Positions 10,365 through 23,542 are shown, numbered from the stretch's first letter. The stretch: 64,000 bases of DNA from Calycina herbarum (GCA_001414485.1 LLEY01000030.1:62001-126000), one strand, 5' to 3'. Notes: generated by a model not told the origin, from the sequence alone. Translations and numbers: made by a program.

Positions 10365-12846
10365 TGGTACATTTTCTTTTACTCCCAAAAGCTGAAGTCA
10401 CTCTCTTGTGGCTCGCAGCGCACCTTGTCACGAATTACCTACACAACACACACTCACTTTACGAAGATGAAATTCCAACATTGCACATATGGGATAGGCT
10501 CAACTCCTCGATGGATTGGAAGCTCTGTTGTTTTTTACACCATTTTTTTTTATTACATTTCTCTATCTTTCTAATTTTGCTTGTACCAAGACTTGGGTTT
10601 GTTTTTCTCGTTCCCGGTTTATTTTATTTTTTGGCGTTCCGGTTGGGAGGTAAAGAAAGATTGGGGTGTGGAAATCATGGGAATGGAAACGTCTTTTTTT
10701 ATTCTTTTTTTTTTTTTGTGACCGATATGGAGGGGGGGGTATGGAGCTGATCTTGCATGTGTGGATGGCATTCGTGGTTCTTGTTGCTGGGGTGGTATTT
10801 TTTTGTTCAGGGGAGGGATGCATGCATGGGTTAAACTGATGGGTGACGGGTTAAATTATGAGAAGTGATGGGATGGGATGAATGATGCTTTTTCTAACTT
10901 AACTAAATTTGTATTGGTTGGTTGGATTTTGTGTCGTGAGAGGAGAAGGGGAGGGTTAGCAGCGATACGTGGGCGTATGTGCTGGTTGTACTTTATGCTA
11001 TCTAGCTATCTACGTAGCTCTATAGACCAGCGAGATGTCGTGATTGAAATTCCAGTCCAAGAAAGTTTTTTTGTTTTTTTTTGTGATACAGGTGATGTGA
11101 CGTTACGTGACGAATCTTTGGCTTTTGGTATGGATATGTGTCGTGTGCTACGTTGGGAGAGGGGTTTTGATGTTTGGAATTAGGTGGGGTTGATCTGGAC
11201 GGGACTTTTGACGTTCCTACTTTCGAGGGAACAGCTTTTGGAAGGGGAGTACTGTAAGGAGGATGGGGCTTTTTGTGGGTTAGAGATTGTGTTGCTGGGT
11301 TCTGGAAAGAGAGATTTGGTTTATTTGTTCATTATGGAAAGCCGATGGCCTCCTCAGGGGGTTCAGTTTAGAACAATCAAGACCGATCAACGATAATTGA
11401 TTGAATATACAACTCCCCTTTTTCTCACTCGTATGCTAGCTACTCTGAATACAAACCATGCTTCTCCAGGATTGCCCCATCACACTTCACATTCTCTGAG
11501 CATCATACCATCTTGACCTCGGATATACTGGATGAGCCAATTGCGTATAATTGGCGACAGAGGCACTTCCAGATTATCTGTGATATATGATGGAGATCAT
11601 TCTAGATGTACTTTGCGTTGGAAATGAGCTGGGGACCACGTCAATTTTGATTCGAGTGAGCGTTTGAGTTCCTATTTTAGATCTAGTCATCGATTTATAC
11701 TATAACAGTCAATTAATTGCCTTAAGCTACGCAGGTTTGTTCCACGCAAAAGAGGTTGTGTTTTCCAATTCTGCGAGGTGACTCCTATGGTTTACGCCGG
11801 GATCAGCTAGGACGAAACTTGAGAACAAATAGACTGTAATTAATATGAGAAGGAGTATTACATTATTGACAAGAGACCTCTGCATAGGCAATAACAGGCG
11901 GAAAGAATCAATCATGGACTCATTTTACTGAATACTAGTGTATCTTTTGTGAATTAGAAGGAAGATTGGTGGTTAGTCTGGCGCGGTTTGGGAAAGTTTG
12001 TTTCAGATATAGAGTTGCACTTTTGGATAACTTCTTTGTGTTGATATGTGAATTCATGACTTCTCTTCTGATGTTATCAGGATTTTGATAGTTCTGGTCA
12101 ACTATAAATTCATATCTAAGAGTCCTTTTTCAAACAGTGCTTGAATGAGTATCTGTTCCCATTCAGATAATTTTCTTCAAGAACCCTCATACCCTTCGGG
12201 CTCTCCCTTCCCAAGCCATCTGGCGTTCGCCTCTTCTGATTTTAGCCCTCAATGGATCATCTTCTTGCTTTAGCATCTTGATACTAGCCCTAAATAGATC
12301 ATCTTCTTGCTAAAGTCATTGATAGGTTTACTCGAAAAATATTTCGTCGTTACCGACGGGGTAGGAGTTTGCTTTTCAATCCAGCGGCGTAGCAATGCCT
12401 GCACCAGGGCGGCAAACATAACCATACCCAAGCGTTCATCCTTCATGTCTAGGGCTTTAGCGATCTTCGAGTCCATATTTGTGCCCGTATAAAAACAATG
12501 AGCCCCTGCCAGCTTAATTAAGTAGAAAAGTGATAGCTCGCTGTATTTGTTAACAACTGGCCAATTAATTGCACACCAACCAAGTCACTTATCATGTAAA
12601 ATAAAAGAGAGCCTAGAGAGACCAATTTCAATATGAAAAATTTTCACAGAGCAAAGAAACTGATATTAGGTAAAATCAATGACTCTCATTGTTTGTTTTT
12701 CAAGTGCTATGATACTTCCAAGTTCTCATACTAGTACATATCTCCCCATCCACGCTTATGAATTGCTTCCCCCCATCGAAATTAATAAAACGCCATACCT
12801 ATGCCCTAAACTCCACCGCCCAATCCACTTAATACAATCCAGTCCT
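10365..12846. other. Long intergenic region between SPT7 and PRP31 3' ends
   Basis: About 2.5 kb between convergent genes. The first kilobase is T- and G-rich with several T homopolymers, probably SPT7 3' UTR and flank. From about 11.4 kb it becomes AT-rich. A duplicated 31-bp unit lies at 12243-12315. A 68-codon minus-strand open stretch (12270-12476) is not convincing as a gene. Confidence 0.55.
12243..12315 (+). repeat. Short direct repeat, two units of ~31 bp
   Basis: TAGCCCTCAATGGATCATCT... at 12243 and TAGCCCTAAATAGATCATCT... at 12285 both continue with TCTTGCT[TA][TA]AG. Offset is 42 bp. Confidence 0.7.
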
Positions 12847-14768
12847 TTACTTCTTCACAGGTAAAGGCGGAGGAGCCATTTTCCCAGCCCCAGTATCAAC
12901 CTTTTTATTCGGTACTGGTGGCGGGCCCATACTTCCACTTCCACCAACTTGGGTAAAGGTTCCTCCCTTGAACCATCTGTCTTCTTCTGCTTTCCTTTTT
13001 CGACTCATCTCCTGTTGCATTCGAGGATCTACTAATTCAAGACCTTGAACGGGTGTAAAAGCGAGAGAAGAAGCGGTACCAGCTCCAGCTCCAGCAGTAC
13101 TTCCAACACCAGCAGCTCGAAGTCCCTTGCCTCTCAAGTCGATTCCAGAACCAGCACCTTGACCAAATCCACGAAGTGACGAAGCCGAACCACCAACTGG
13201 TGTAGCTCCACCCCATCCTTTATTCTTGGCAGAAAGTTTGGCTGCCGTGCGTTTATCAACTTGGAGATTTCGAATCCGACCTTCATTAGCTTGACCAATC
13301 ATGCCAAGTCCCTTCGTACCATCTCCTGAACCAAAGCCAACTTCCTTTTCTTCTTTTCCGAATATCATTCTGTTTTGTGCTTTTCGGAGATCGGTCATTC
13401 CGGTTGCCTCCTTTGCTTTTCTCGCTCTTCGTCCACCACGCTTTCTTGCTGGCTTGTCGTCTGGTGCTGGTAGAGCCCTTTGCCCTTTATTTGGTGGGGG
13501 CTCGGTGAGTTTCTCGAGGCGTTCTAAACATGCTGCTTTGAGTTCTTCTCCGGTTGATCCATCGGTGCTGTTGTGGACTCGGTCAACTCGTGCTGCGAGA
13601 ACCACTTTTGCAGATACAATTCGCATAGCCTGTCTCTTCAAGTCGTTGGGAATACCGCGAATAATAGGAGAATGATACAAAAAGCCTTGTTGTCTAACTC
13701 CAACGTTAGTCGCAAATCCGGTTCCAGATTGTTTCTTCGATCCTAGAGGTGGCAGATTGCAAGCGGGTGTTTTTGCCAGTCCAGTAAGCCCTCCAGCGAA
13801 ATTTAGAAGTTGTGCTGCGGTAAGAGATCCGATAAGTGCTGTAAGGTTGGGAGCAAATAAGTTCATTCGGGATTGAACATAATCTGTCAAGGTCTTCTTC
13901 GCCCGGTCCAGCGCCAAAGTCATATCGCAAGCCCTCATCACTCTTTCCAACTCCATGTCGGACATCTCTCGCCCCTTTGTAGTCGTCGCTTCGACTGTGA
14001 CGATCATGACTGAAGGCCCGTCCAACACAGACCGTAGCGTAGCGTTTAATCGATTATCCTTCGAGGTCTGCAAAGCCTTAATGCTGTCCCCATCCATAGG
14101 CCCATTTCCAATGATCGATACAACTTTTGCGTAATCCATAGGATTGGTGACCAAAGTCTCTAACTCGGGGAATCGAATCGAATAGTGATCGCGAATGAAT
14201 TTATGAACAATCATAATTTCGGTATCTATCGATGTAGACAAGGTATTGGACTGGGTTAAGAGTTTATATTCGGGATTATCTTCGATCGAGCCAACAAAAG
14301 TAGTTTGCTTCTCCGGTGGTAATGATTGAAAGTGTGCGATTTTCTGTACGATCCGGAGTGTCAGGGCTAACACAAAAAAGGGCAATGTAAACAATGCATT
14401 TCTAGAGTAGAGAGGGGGAGAATAGGAAGGGTACTAACCTCTAAAACTGGTTCCAAAGTCTTCATAAGTCGCGCGACACTTCTAACATCGTCGACGCCAC
14501 CCAGTTCCATCTTCTCCACCTTGGCTTTTGTTTCCTCTTCGTCTTCGACGTCAACCCCCGAATCGTTGATTCCTCCCATCTCCTCGTCTTCAACTACCTC
14601 TTCCTCATCTCCATCCAGCTCCATGCTCTCTCCATTTGCGCCGAAGGTTGGGGTATTGTTGTCTTTGAGACCATCGTCGTTTGGGAAGAGGCCTTCATCT
14701 TGTTGATCACCGCCTTCGGAGCCAGAGTCCTCGAAGTCCTGAAGCAGTTCATCTGCGAGGGTCGACAT
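12847..14768 (-). CDS. PRP31: PRP31, U4/U6-U5 tri-snRNP splicing factor
   Basis: Exon 1 (14768-14439, 110 codons) joins exon 2 (14343-12847) across a 95-bp intron, giving 608 aa. An acidic N-terminus (residues 10-90) is followed by the NOSIC/coiled-coil region (about 111-260, with FPELETLVTNPMDYAKVVSI). Next comes the Nop domain (about 260-365: NLTALIGSLTAAQLLNFAGG, then FLYHSPIIRGIP), which binds the 15.5K/Snu13-U4 snRNA complex. The C-terminal Prp31 region has RKRGGRRARKAKE, GMTDLRKAQNRMIFGKEE and proline-rich ends. Length and domain order fit the family. It is divergent from CLF1, another spliceosome gene, 314 bp away. Confidence 0.95.
14344..14438 (-). other. PRP31 intron
   Basis: A 95-bp intron on the minus strand, donor gttagt (14438-14433), acceptor gtacag ending at 14344. 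It falls between codons, joining LEPVLE to KIAHFQ. Confidence 0.9.
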
Positions 14769-15082
14769 GATTGCGAGGGTTGAGGTGTAGGCGTTGTGAT
14801 GTTGCCGAGCTATGATTATTTTGGGGGAAAATAAGGCTGCGACTAAGCTAGTGAGGCATCGCAGCCTTAAAATTTGGCTCTATCAATTTTATGTTGACAG
14901 AAACCCTGACATCACACAACTAGCCAATCACCATTAAAAAGACTCTCGTCGCGTTTGATCTGGTCCTGCGACATTATTTTCTTCACTGATCATATTTCGA
15001 ATTTCGAATTTCTGCGAGCTTTAAATATCCAATTTGCGATCGCGACAACCAGAAGGTCTCAGCCCACCTACCCACCTCCATC
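14769..15082. promoter_or_regulatory. Bidirectional promoter between PRP31 and CLF1
   Basis: A 314-bp region between the two start codons of divergent spliceosome genes. It contains a CCAAT box at 14924-14928 on the plus strand and no clear TATA box. Shared control is inferred from the arrangement. Confidence 0.6.
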
Positions 15083-17179
15083 ATGGAGTCCACTCGAGGA
15101 CCCCCGAGGGTCAAGAACAAGGCCGCGAGTGCCATCCAGATCTCCGCCGAACAGCTTCTACGAGAAGCTGTAGACCGACAAGAACCAGGCCTTCAAGCGC
15201 CAACTCAGCGATTCGCTGATCTCGAAGAACTCCATGAGTTCCAGGGCAGGAAACGGAAGGAGTTCGAGGACTATGTGCAGAGGAATCGGATTAACATGAA
15301 CAATTGGATGAGATATGCACAATGGGAACTCGAGCAAAAAGAATACAAGCGGGCAAGATCAATTTTCGAGAGAGCTTTGGATGTGGATTCGACGTCTGTT
15401 ACATTATGGATTCGATATACAGAGGCGGAGATGAAATCGAGGAACATCAATCATGCTCGAAATTTACTGGATCGCGCAGTCACAATTCTGCCCAGAGTTG
15501 ATAAACTTTGGTACAAATACTGTTATATGGAGGAGATGCTGGGCAATATTCCAGGAACACGACAAGTTTTCGAGCGATGGATGTCCTGGGAACCAGATGA
15601 GGCAGCATGGAGTAGTTATATCAAATTGGAGAAGAGATATGGCGAATTCCAACGAGCTCGAGATATCTTCCAAAGGTTTACTATGGTCCACCCAGAACCA
15701 AGAAATTGGATCAAATGGGCAAGATTTGAGGAGGAGTACGGGACAAGTGACTTGGTGCGGGAGGTCTTTGGCACTGCAGTTGAAGCACTGGGCGAGGATT
15801 TTATGGATGAACGACTGTTCATTGCATATGCTCGATACGAAGCGAAGTTGAAGGAGTACGAGCGTGCCAGAGCCATCTACAAATATGCTCTTGATCGACT
15901 GGCAAGATCAAAATCGATTGCTCTTCACAAAGCATACACCACATTCGAGAAGCAGTTTGGTGATAGAGAAGGTGTCGAGGATGTGATTTTGTCGAAAAGA
16001 CGTGTGCAATACGAGGAGCAAGTCAAGGAGAACCCCAAAAATTACGATGCTTGGTTCGATTATGCCAGGCTTGAAGAGGTTTCCGGAGACGTGGATCGAG
16101 TTCGGGATGTGTATGAGAGAGCAATTGCTCAAATTCCACCAACACAGGAGAAACGACATTGGAGGCGGTACATTTACCTTTGGGTCTTCTACGCAATCTG
16201 GGAGGAGATGGAGTCCAAAGACACCGAGCGCGCGAGACAAATTTACCAGGAGTGCCTGAAATTAATACCACACAAGACATTTACCTTTGCCAAAATCTGG
16301 CTTATGAAGGCACAGTTCGAGATTCGACAACAGGAACTTGGGGCTGCCAGGAAAACTCTCGGACAGGCTATTGGCATGTGTCCCAAAGACAAGCTTTTCA
16401 AAGGGTATATTGAGTTGGAACTCAAACTGTTTGAATTCGTACGCTGTCGAACACTTTATGAAAAACACATCGAGTGGAACTCGGCCAATTGCCAAGCATG
16501 GATCAAATTCGCCGAGTTAGAACGTGGTTTGGACGACCTTGAGCGTACAAGGGCTGTTTTCGAACTCGCCATTGCGCAAACTGTTCTCGACATGCCTGAA
16601 TTACTCTGGAAAGCTTATATTGACTTTGAGGAAGAGGAAGGCGAATACGAACGGACCAGACAATTGTACGAGCGTCTGTTGGATAAGACTGATCACGTCA
16701 AGGTCTGGATCAGTTATGCTCACTTTGAGATCAATGTTCCGGATGATGACGAAGAGGAAGACGAGGTGGAAGAGAAACCTGTCAGCGATGCAGCCAAGGC
16801 ACGTGCTAGAAAGGTATTCGAGCGTGCGCTTGAGAGCATGAAGGATAAGGAACTCAAAGAAGAGGTAAGTTACCCGGTTTCTCCAGATTACTTAATCATG
16901 GTACTCACAAATACTCAGCGCGTCTCTCTCCTCAACGCATGGCTCTCATTCGAGCGAACTCACGGATCGGAAGAAGACATTGAGAAAGTCCAGAAACAGA
17001 TGCCTAGAAAGACTAAGCGTCGCCGCAAGTTGGACGACGACAGTTACGAGGAGTACATCGATTATGTATTCCCTGCTGATGACAAGCAGACGCAATCACT
17101 TGCGAATCTCTTGGCGAAGGCTCAGGCCTGGAAGCAAACTGGTGGAACAATTACGGAAACTGCCGCGAATGGCGATTAA
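15083..17179 (+). CDS. CLF1: CLF1 (Crooked neck/Syf3), NineTeen Complex splicing factor
   Basis: Exons 15083-16864 and 16919-17179 encode 680 aa. Almost the whole protein is HAT (half-a-TPR) repeats, for example [53 protein letters not shown] and [19 protein letters not shown]. This number and order of repeats is typical of Clf1/Crn, which scaffolds the Prp19-associated complex and U5/U6 joining during spliceosome activation. An acidic linker ([11 protein letters not shown]) precedes the last repeats. The 54-bp intron is a multiple of three without a stop, so the unspliced frame also stays open. Splicing gives [18 protein letters not shown], the form expected for the family. The start is the first ATG in frame, 36 nt after a downstream pyrimidine-rich stretch. 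Confidence 0.95.
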   Translation: MESTRGPPRVKNKAASAIQISAEQLLREAVDRQEPGLQAPTQRFADLEELHEFQGRKRKEFEDYVQRNRINMNNWMRYAQWELEQKEYKRARSIFERALDVDSTSVTLWIRYTEAEMKSRNINHARNLLDRAVTILPRVDKLWYKYCYMEEMLGNIPGTRQVFERWMSWEPDEAAWSSYIKLEKRYGEFQRARDIFQRFTMVHPEPRNWIKWARFEEEYGTSDLVREVFGTAVEALGEDFMDERLFIAYARYEAKLKEYERARAIYKYALDRLARSKSIALHKAYTTFEKQFGDREGVEDVILSKRRVQYEEQVKENPKNYDAWFDYARLEEVSGDVDRVRDVYERAIAQIPPTQEKRHWRRYIYLWVFYAIWEEMESKDTERARQIYQECLKLIPHKTFTFAKIWLMKAQFEIRQQELGAARKTLGQAIGMCPKDKLFKGYIELELKLFEFVRCRTLYEKHIEWNSANCQAWIKFAELERGLDDLERTRAVFELAIAQTVLDMPELLWKAYIDFEEEEGEYERTRQLYERLLDKTDHVKVWISYAHFEINVPDDDEEEDEVEEKPVSDAAKARARKVFERALESMKDKELKEEVSYPVSPDYLIMVLTNTQRVSLLNAWLSFERTHGSEEDIEKVQKQMPRKTKRRRKLDDDSYEEYIDYVFPADDKQTQSLANLLAKAQAWKQTGGTITETAANGD
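16865..16918 (+). other. CLF1 intron (frame-preserving)
   Basis: A 54-bp intron, GTAAGT...ACTCAG, interrupting a HAT repeat. Retention would insert 18 residues without a stop. Confidence 0.85.
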
Positions 17180-18260
17180 GATCTCCAGGTTACGATGAGA
17201 TTGATCGAGTCTGGGTGTATGATGAGGAACAAGCAGGTTCTTCTGATAATGTAAAAAATAGATATCTTACAAACACTTCATATCAGTACCGTGACGGGTC
17301 GAGGCCGCCCTCTGAGCTTACGGTGGAAGAAAACAATGGCGGATCCCGTCGTCGCAAAAACTTCAGCAAGTCAATCAAAACACTCCAAATTTTCGAATTG
17401 ATAATTACCTATCCTAAAGCGTTTTACATTTATTTCATAATTTTGCAATTTTTTTATATACGGAAAAGGAATGGGCCAGTGCCCAGGTGGTTTCCCAGCT
17501 TTTCGTGGAAGCCGCATACCCTTACACCTCAGAACTTTCGAGACTCCGAATAAGGTTGCAAAAATACCAAGAAAGATATAACTAGAGCGCGTTTGTTACT
17601 TTCAAAAAAATCACTATTGTGCATTACGTGGTGGTTTCTTCCACAGTTCTTCCATTATTCATGGCGAAACCAGCCACAGCCTATGGATTGAAGTTTCAAA
17701 CCAAGGACAAGAAAACAATGAAATTCCAACAAAAAAGTATTATGTTTTGTTAGGCGCTCTCGTACAAATTTCTAGACAGCTCACGTCCCTGGTTGGGATG
17801 CCCTGTCCCAATGGAAATGTGGAGCTCGGGAGGTGGCATGAACTTGATCCCTCCTTCCTCCATTTATTTTGCATTGTTTTCGAAGCTCTGAAGCTCTCAA
17901 CGCGGCGTCAAGATGGTCGAGTCTTCCTCTTCTCGAATATATCCTCTTGAGCTGTCATGTCATGTTCACAGAACACAGCATTTCTTCTTTCGGTGAGAAC
18001 ATGGCGCTAGCAAGGCTGAGTGATTCTCAGCCCCCAAAAAAGGGCATGTGCTGTGCAGGAGTTCAGTTGAGCGGCGCAAAACAAAACATGCGTCCATCCA
18101 AATTTCCTGAGATGTCGAGAAATCTTCTTTCTCTCGTTTTTCTCCCTTCCCAATTCCTGTTATGAACCGTTCGATCGAGTCTTCGCTCTCCTGACTCACT
18201 GACGATTATCTGCAGAGCTCGTATCCCGTCTGCTTGGCTGCTCGATCCCAAAACTCCTCG
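17180..18260. other. Intergenic, 3' flank of CLF1 and 5' flank of next gene
   Basis: No gene or repeat recognised in this 1.1 kb. The region near 17400-17460 is AT-rich. Confidence 0.6.
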
Positions 18261-20005
18261 ATGTCCGGCGAACAAAGTGGTGGAACGGGGTTTGATGCAG
18301 TAAACCAAAACGTCTTTGGCCTTACTGCATTGATAGTTTCCCTCGTGGCTCTCGTCACCACCGTTCTGCAGGTCTTGCAACAATATTTCTCAAGTGCTGA
18401 GGGGTATCGAAGATGTGCGAATTCGGTGATGGGAGATTGGTCGAAGGGCACACATCGGAGACTGGTCTGGAGGGAATTTAGAGTGGAAGTTGTTTTCGAA
18501 ACACCAGTTATACTTGTGGCTTCTCCGAAAAACCAGAAAGGGCCCATTCCCGGCCGGCCTATTGTCTACATCGACGGCACAGATAAATCATACGAAGACA
18601 CCCGGGTCCTAAAGCGAGCAGAACAAGCAAGCGCGACCAACAAAACAGTGGCTCGAGTACATACTGCGGACGATGAACGAGCGTCTTGGGTCACCTTACT
18701 ATCAGCCCTCCAGGTCGCAGAAGAGGATTCTCGAAAATGGGATGAAGCAAAACGCAACAAGACCCCTCCCAAAATCTACAAGATTCCAACCCCTTCACAC
18801 GAAATTGCTGTGGGACTGCAAAGCAAGACGCGATCATGGGATTTCATCCCCTCCTCAATCACCAAACCATACGCCACAACGGCGGTCTGCCATCTAGTCG
18901 AAATGATGGCAATGTTAGGGGTACACTGGAAGGTTTTCGATCAAATAATGTGGAATCTAAGGGCAGAAGGAAACGGCTACATTCTGACATCCACCACAGT
19001 CCATGGACTTGGTGTCATGGTGGTTTTTGCCATTACCGGGAAGTCAAAATTTGAGGAAGGACGTGTGATTCCATGCCACGCAGTCAAGGAACTAGCATTT
19101 GGTACGGTTCCGAATATATTTGATGAGCCAGACTATTTGTCAAACGAGCCTGATGCCCAGAGTCTTCAATTGGAATTTGGCACACCTGATGTGGTTGCTA
19201 CAACTCTGGAGTCCCTTGGATGTACACAAGACACTCTTGCTCGATGGGAAAAGGATCATAAGCACATATTTTCTGGTAGGATTCCCAAGCCGCATTTGTG
19301 TATTGTATTATCCGTGCTAACTGGCCTGCAGTATCGTTTGAACTCATTGGTATGCTTGGAAAAGCATTCAGAATTCGCGGGAGCAATTTCAGAATGCTTC
19401 CGAACCCGACCACAGACCCTTGGATGAAAAAGACATTCCAAAAGGCCTCTTGGAAAATCACACGTCTAATGGAAGTTTTCCAAGCCAAACTAACCGAGTT
19501 GATAGACTCTGAGGGCTTTCCGGAGAATCACCCCATTTGTGAAATTAGGTATAAGTGGAAGGAAATCTCCGATTTGGGATGCAAGGACGACAGTACTCTA
19601 GGGTTGGAGGTGTGCGAATGCATTCACGATGCCTTGGATCAAAGAACCGAGTATCTGAGGAACGAGAAGCAGCGAGACGTTTTGAGCGTTATCGTTGCCC
19701 ACCTCACCAAAGTCATGTCAGTTTTAGAAGATCAGTCCTCGGCACTCAATAATATCGTCCTCGCGAATAAAGAAGATACCCTGTTGAGTTATTACTTCTA
19801 CCACGTCCGACCTGCCGTAATCGGGAACCTGGATTCCGGGGGCAAGCCACTTTCGAGGGATGAGAAGGAGCTACGAAACACGATATGGATATCACTCATT
19901 TTCCGAATGTTGTGTTGGCTCTTGTTACACGATTTCGACAAGTCGGATGTTAGAGTGGTCCCGACTGATATGAAAGGGAGTCGAATGCCAATCTATATTG
20001 GCTAA
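18261..20005 (+). CDS. Fungal membrane-anchored protein of unknown function (possibly modin-like)
   Basis: Exons 18261-19275 and 19332-20005 encode 562 aa. One membrane segment lies near the N-terminus (VFGLTALIVSLVALVTTVLQ, about residues 18-39), directly followed by a basic, Trp-containing stretch (SSAEGYRRCANSVMGDWSKG). The remainder appears soluble and has no catalytic motif that I can name. The N-terminal anchor plus the AEGYRRC...MG.W motif reminds me of fungal proteins annotated as modin, but this is from memory and weak. The 56-bp intron (gtagga...ctgcag) splits a Val codon. The start is the first in-frame ATG (MSGEQSGG). Confidence 0.75.
19276..19331 (+). other. Intron in membrane-anchored unknown gene
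   Basis: A 56-bp intron, GTAGGA...CCTGCAG, with branch site GTGCTAACT. Splicing joins two long reading frames that are otherwise out of register. Confidence 0.8.
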
Positions 20006-23000
20006 AGAAGGGTGTCTGGAGAGGTTAAAGGGAGATTGAATATATATCACGACCACAAAATGGCGTTGGGGAAACCCTGGAACGCCTTTACGCATAATGA
20101 GGAGTTGGAATTCTTGAAGTCTTTGGTACATTTTGAGCATAATACCCGAAGCATATTTTTCTTTTGCTGCTTCCATGGCGATTATTTATAGGGATACCAT
20201 ATCATGACCATATTTTTTGAGAGTTCTTTTGATCATATTTATTTGCTTTTTGGTATTTATTGCTGTATTTAGTTGTTGGTAGATAGTGATCATAGCGGTG
20301 TTTTGAATATTGATGAGCATCAATTTTTGTGACCGCTGATGGGATCTTTGTGAGCTGATATCTGAGAGTGAGATATTGTGACCAAACAAACCCTGTTTTA
20401 TTGGTATGCTTCATTCACCAATTGCAGAATTAACCAATGACATCACTACTTTATAGTATTAAGTATTGAGTCTAGTAAGTTGAGCTATTAAATCATATTA
20501 TTCGAGAGTATTTAGATTGATGGAATTGTTAAATTAAGTCTCGAATGTTCTAAAAGTATAGAGTATTAGGTACTCATCCGAGTAGATTCTATTTAATATT
20601 AGTATCTTAGATTTTTCAGAAGACTTGAGTTATTTCACTAAAGTATGGAGGCTGATTATGGCGAATCTAGAGTATGTCTACATATAATTGGTCAATTATA
20701 GAATTGGTTTTTTGTGAGTAAAGCTACGCGGCGTGGGATTACTTTGCATTGGTTCCACTGACTATGGGGGCTTCACGCGTTCCTTCAGTCACCCCAGTGA
20801 GCCCCACTACTCTAAAAATTTCACCACGATGGGTTGGTGATAACTATTGCGAAACAGAAGTTCAACACACGGGATTCTTGAGATTTCGAAAGTAGAAGAA
20901 AATTCGACGGCAAGACGTTTCTGATTTCGTCCCCTCAAGGTATGAGACTTTTGAAGACAAGGCAGGGTTTCAATAATGTCACTTTCTTGCTGTCCTGAAA
21001 TTGATGATAGGTGAGTCATGACTTGACCACTTGAAGACTACAGCAGTAAGCAAACAAATCAAAGAGGAAATCAAATAAACTGCTGTCTCTCTTCTTTGGA
21101 ATTGCACTTTCCAACTAATCCTAGCTCTTGGGTGGTTGTTCTGCTTTTATGTAATTTACGACTCTGTAATATTGGGAAGCTGGGACGTTGTGAAGACTCA
21201 TGAGTAAGAGATTAACATGTATTCTGATTTCCTTGTGGTGAGAAGTGTTGATAGTTTCGTGCTATATAAATTGAGAATGTGAAACTGAAATTAGAAAGGA
21301 ATATTTATATCCTACCAAAGTTTAATATGGTCTCTCACTCTTAAAAGGCTTGGGTTCAATTTCTATCTCGTGGGATGTTTTGCACCTATTACTTTCAGTC
21401 TCTCAAAAGTCAAGTAGCTGTTCTAAATTACTATAAATCTCACTTGGTAGAATCGTGAAAAATTACTCGTCTAATACTATCATCAGACTTAATGGAACTG
21501 CAAGTACAAGAATTTCAACGGACCAATGAAAAGCTGTTGTTGAGCTGTGAAGGCTGAGGCGGAATTTTTTTTAGTCAATTGTTGACTTTACCTTTTCAAA
21601 TCATAAGAGCTGAATCTTTCATTTTCGACAGTAAAAATTATGATCGACAGCAACAACCACTGAGTTCTCATGAATGATAGAATACAATTGTGAAATTTCG
21701 GTGAAAGGTTTCATTAAGACTACGGATTGAAATTCAGAATCCATATTTCTTGTGAGGCATGTGTTCTGCTTCATCGTCTTTGTGGAACATCGAAATGCTT
21801 TTTTACGAATTGCGACCTGATTCACACCAACACCCTTCATTACTTTTGAAGCTGTGAGTTCCTCCTTCCAGGAAGACTGTGGAATCTTGTTCGCAATTAT
21901 CATTGCGCTGTAAGAGTACAACAGTCTATACGGTGTTGTTTGTGCACGGTGGTGTGATGATTTTCCGATTTTGGCAAAATCTATAAATAGATTTGGAATA
22001 TATGTGTATCTAAAATCGTTATCAAAAGACTTTTCAACGCTTCGATAATGATTGAATCAATTCAACAAAGTGTCTGAGTCAGTTAAAACGCTTGAAATGT
22101 TGAACGTTACTTAACAATGAGTCTTGTTTGAATTTTGGGATTTCCTCAAATTATTCTAGAAATCTGATAATATCTACCTTAAGATTTGGAATTATGAATC
22201 AAAGCACAAGCAAGAAAAGCACAACTCTAATCTAGGAAAACCACGAGCCACGGATCACGCAAATTCAGGTCTGACTTCAGGTTCTAGGTTCTTTGCTTGA
22301 ATCCATGTTTTTGCTGCTGTCATCGTATGATTTGCTGTCGTTTTAACATAGTTCATTTAGTGGATATTTTTTGACACCTTACAGGGTTGTGAGAATTGTG
22401 GTTCTCAGGTGATGATGTCTCATCATCTTTTGGGAATAAAAATCTCCGAGAACCTACTCTTGGCCAACAAGTTACTGGGAACACATACATCGCATGTGAG
22501 ATTAAAGATATGACTTTGTTGATTTCAGAACGGGAAGGGAAGTATTTAAATGAGTTATTGAGTCATTTTACTTAGGAGTTGGAGATTAGTCTCTAGACAT
22601 TATTTTTCCACTCCTAGGATTCTCCCACAGCAGCCTCGATTCGCTCCAAAATAATCCACAAACTCCAGATATAACTTTCCACCTTTCTCCAAAAGTATCC
22701 CATGCAAAAAAGAGCCAAACCACGCTGACACACGGATGTTCAAATATCATCCAACGAAATAGTTTTGAATCCAGATGAAAATATCTGAGTGGAATGATCA
22801 ATTAAAGGAACCACCAAAAAGGAGGAAGCAAAGCTACTTTAAGCATGACGCAAATAAAGCTTGTCCACATTCTGGATCTCCAATTGAATTAGCCAGTTCT
22901 TGTTCAATCGTTGGGTGACGATGGAGAAATTAGAGAAATATTTACCGTCGAATATGGAAATACTGTCAATTCTCAAAGGTTCTCTCGAACTTTCTTCGAC

Positions 23001-23542
23001 GAAAGTGGATATCTTGGGATGATTGAAGTGAGGTTTTTAGTAAAGTGGTAGGAAATTTGTCGCCTCTGATTGAGGCGTGACAGATCTTCAGACGAGGATC
23101 CACAGGGAGAATAAGAGGTGGTTGATATTTGACAATTGTTCTGGAAAGAGCAACTCCTTCTTTTAACTTAAACCAAACTACCCCGTATTCGCACCTGCAA
23201 TTGGAAAAAACATGCTCTTAACTTCTAAAGCCTGCAATGAACTCCCAAAACCCCTACTGATGTCAAAAACCCGTGTTTTTATTCTGTTCTGGAACTTTAT
23301 ATCTTCGTCACTTCTGCTTGATAAGGTCTCCAGCACAAGAAACTAGGAGCTACAATACAAGCAGTTCATCGATCCGGTCTAGATTAGGAAGCTCCTAAAA
23401 GAGAGCAGATTCATCTATTTGTTAAATTTTATGTAGATCCCTATCCACAAACAAACCAACCACACCGACTCCAAGCTCAAAACTCCCTGCAAAAATCAAC
23501 AAGCCAACAAGAAACAAAGCGTCCAATCTACTGCCAAGAAAT
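20006..23542. other. AT-rich gene desert
   Basis: About 3.5 kb without any convincing gene. The longest open stretch is about 100 codons and unrecognised. Composition is visibly AT-rich from about 20180 onwards. No transposase, reverse transcriptase or terminal repeats could be read. It may be a decayed element, but nothing identifiable remains. Confidence 0.6.

Noticed and set aside
12270..12476. 68-codon minus-strand frame (MDSKIAKALDMKDERLGMVM...) as a small gene
   Set aside because: Too short, no homology recalled, lies next to a local repeat in AT-rich sequence.
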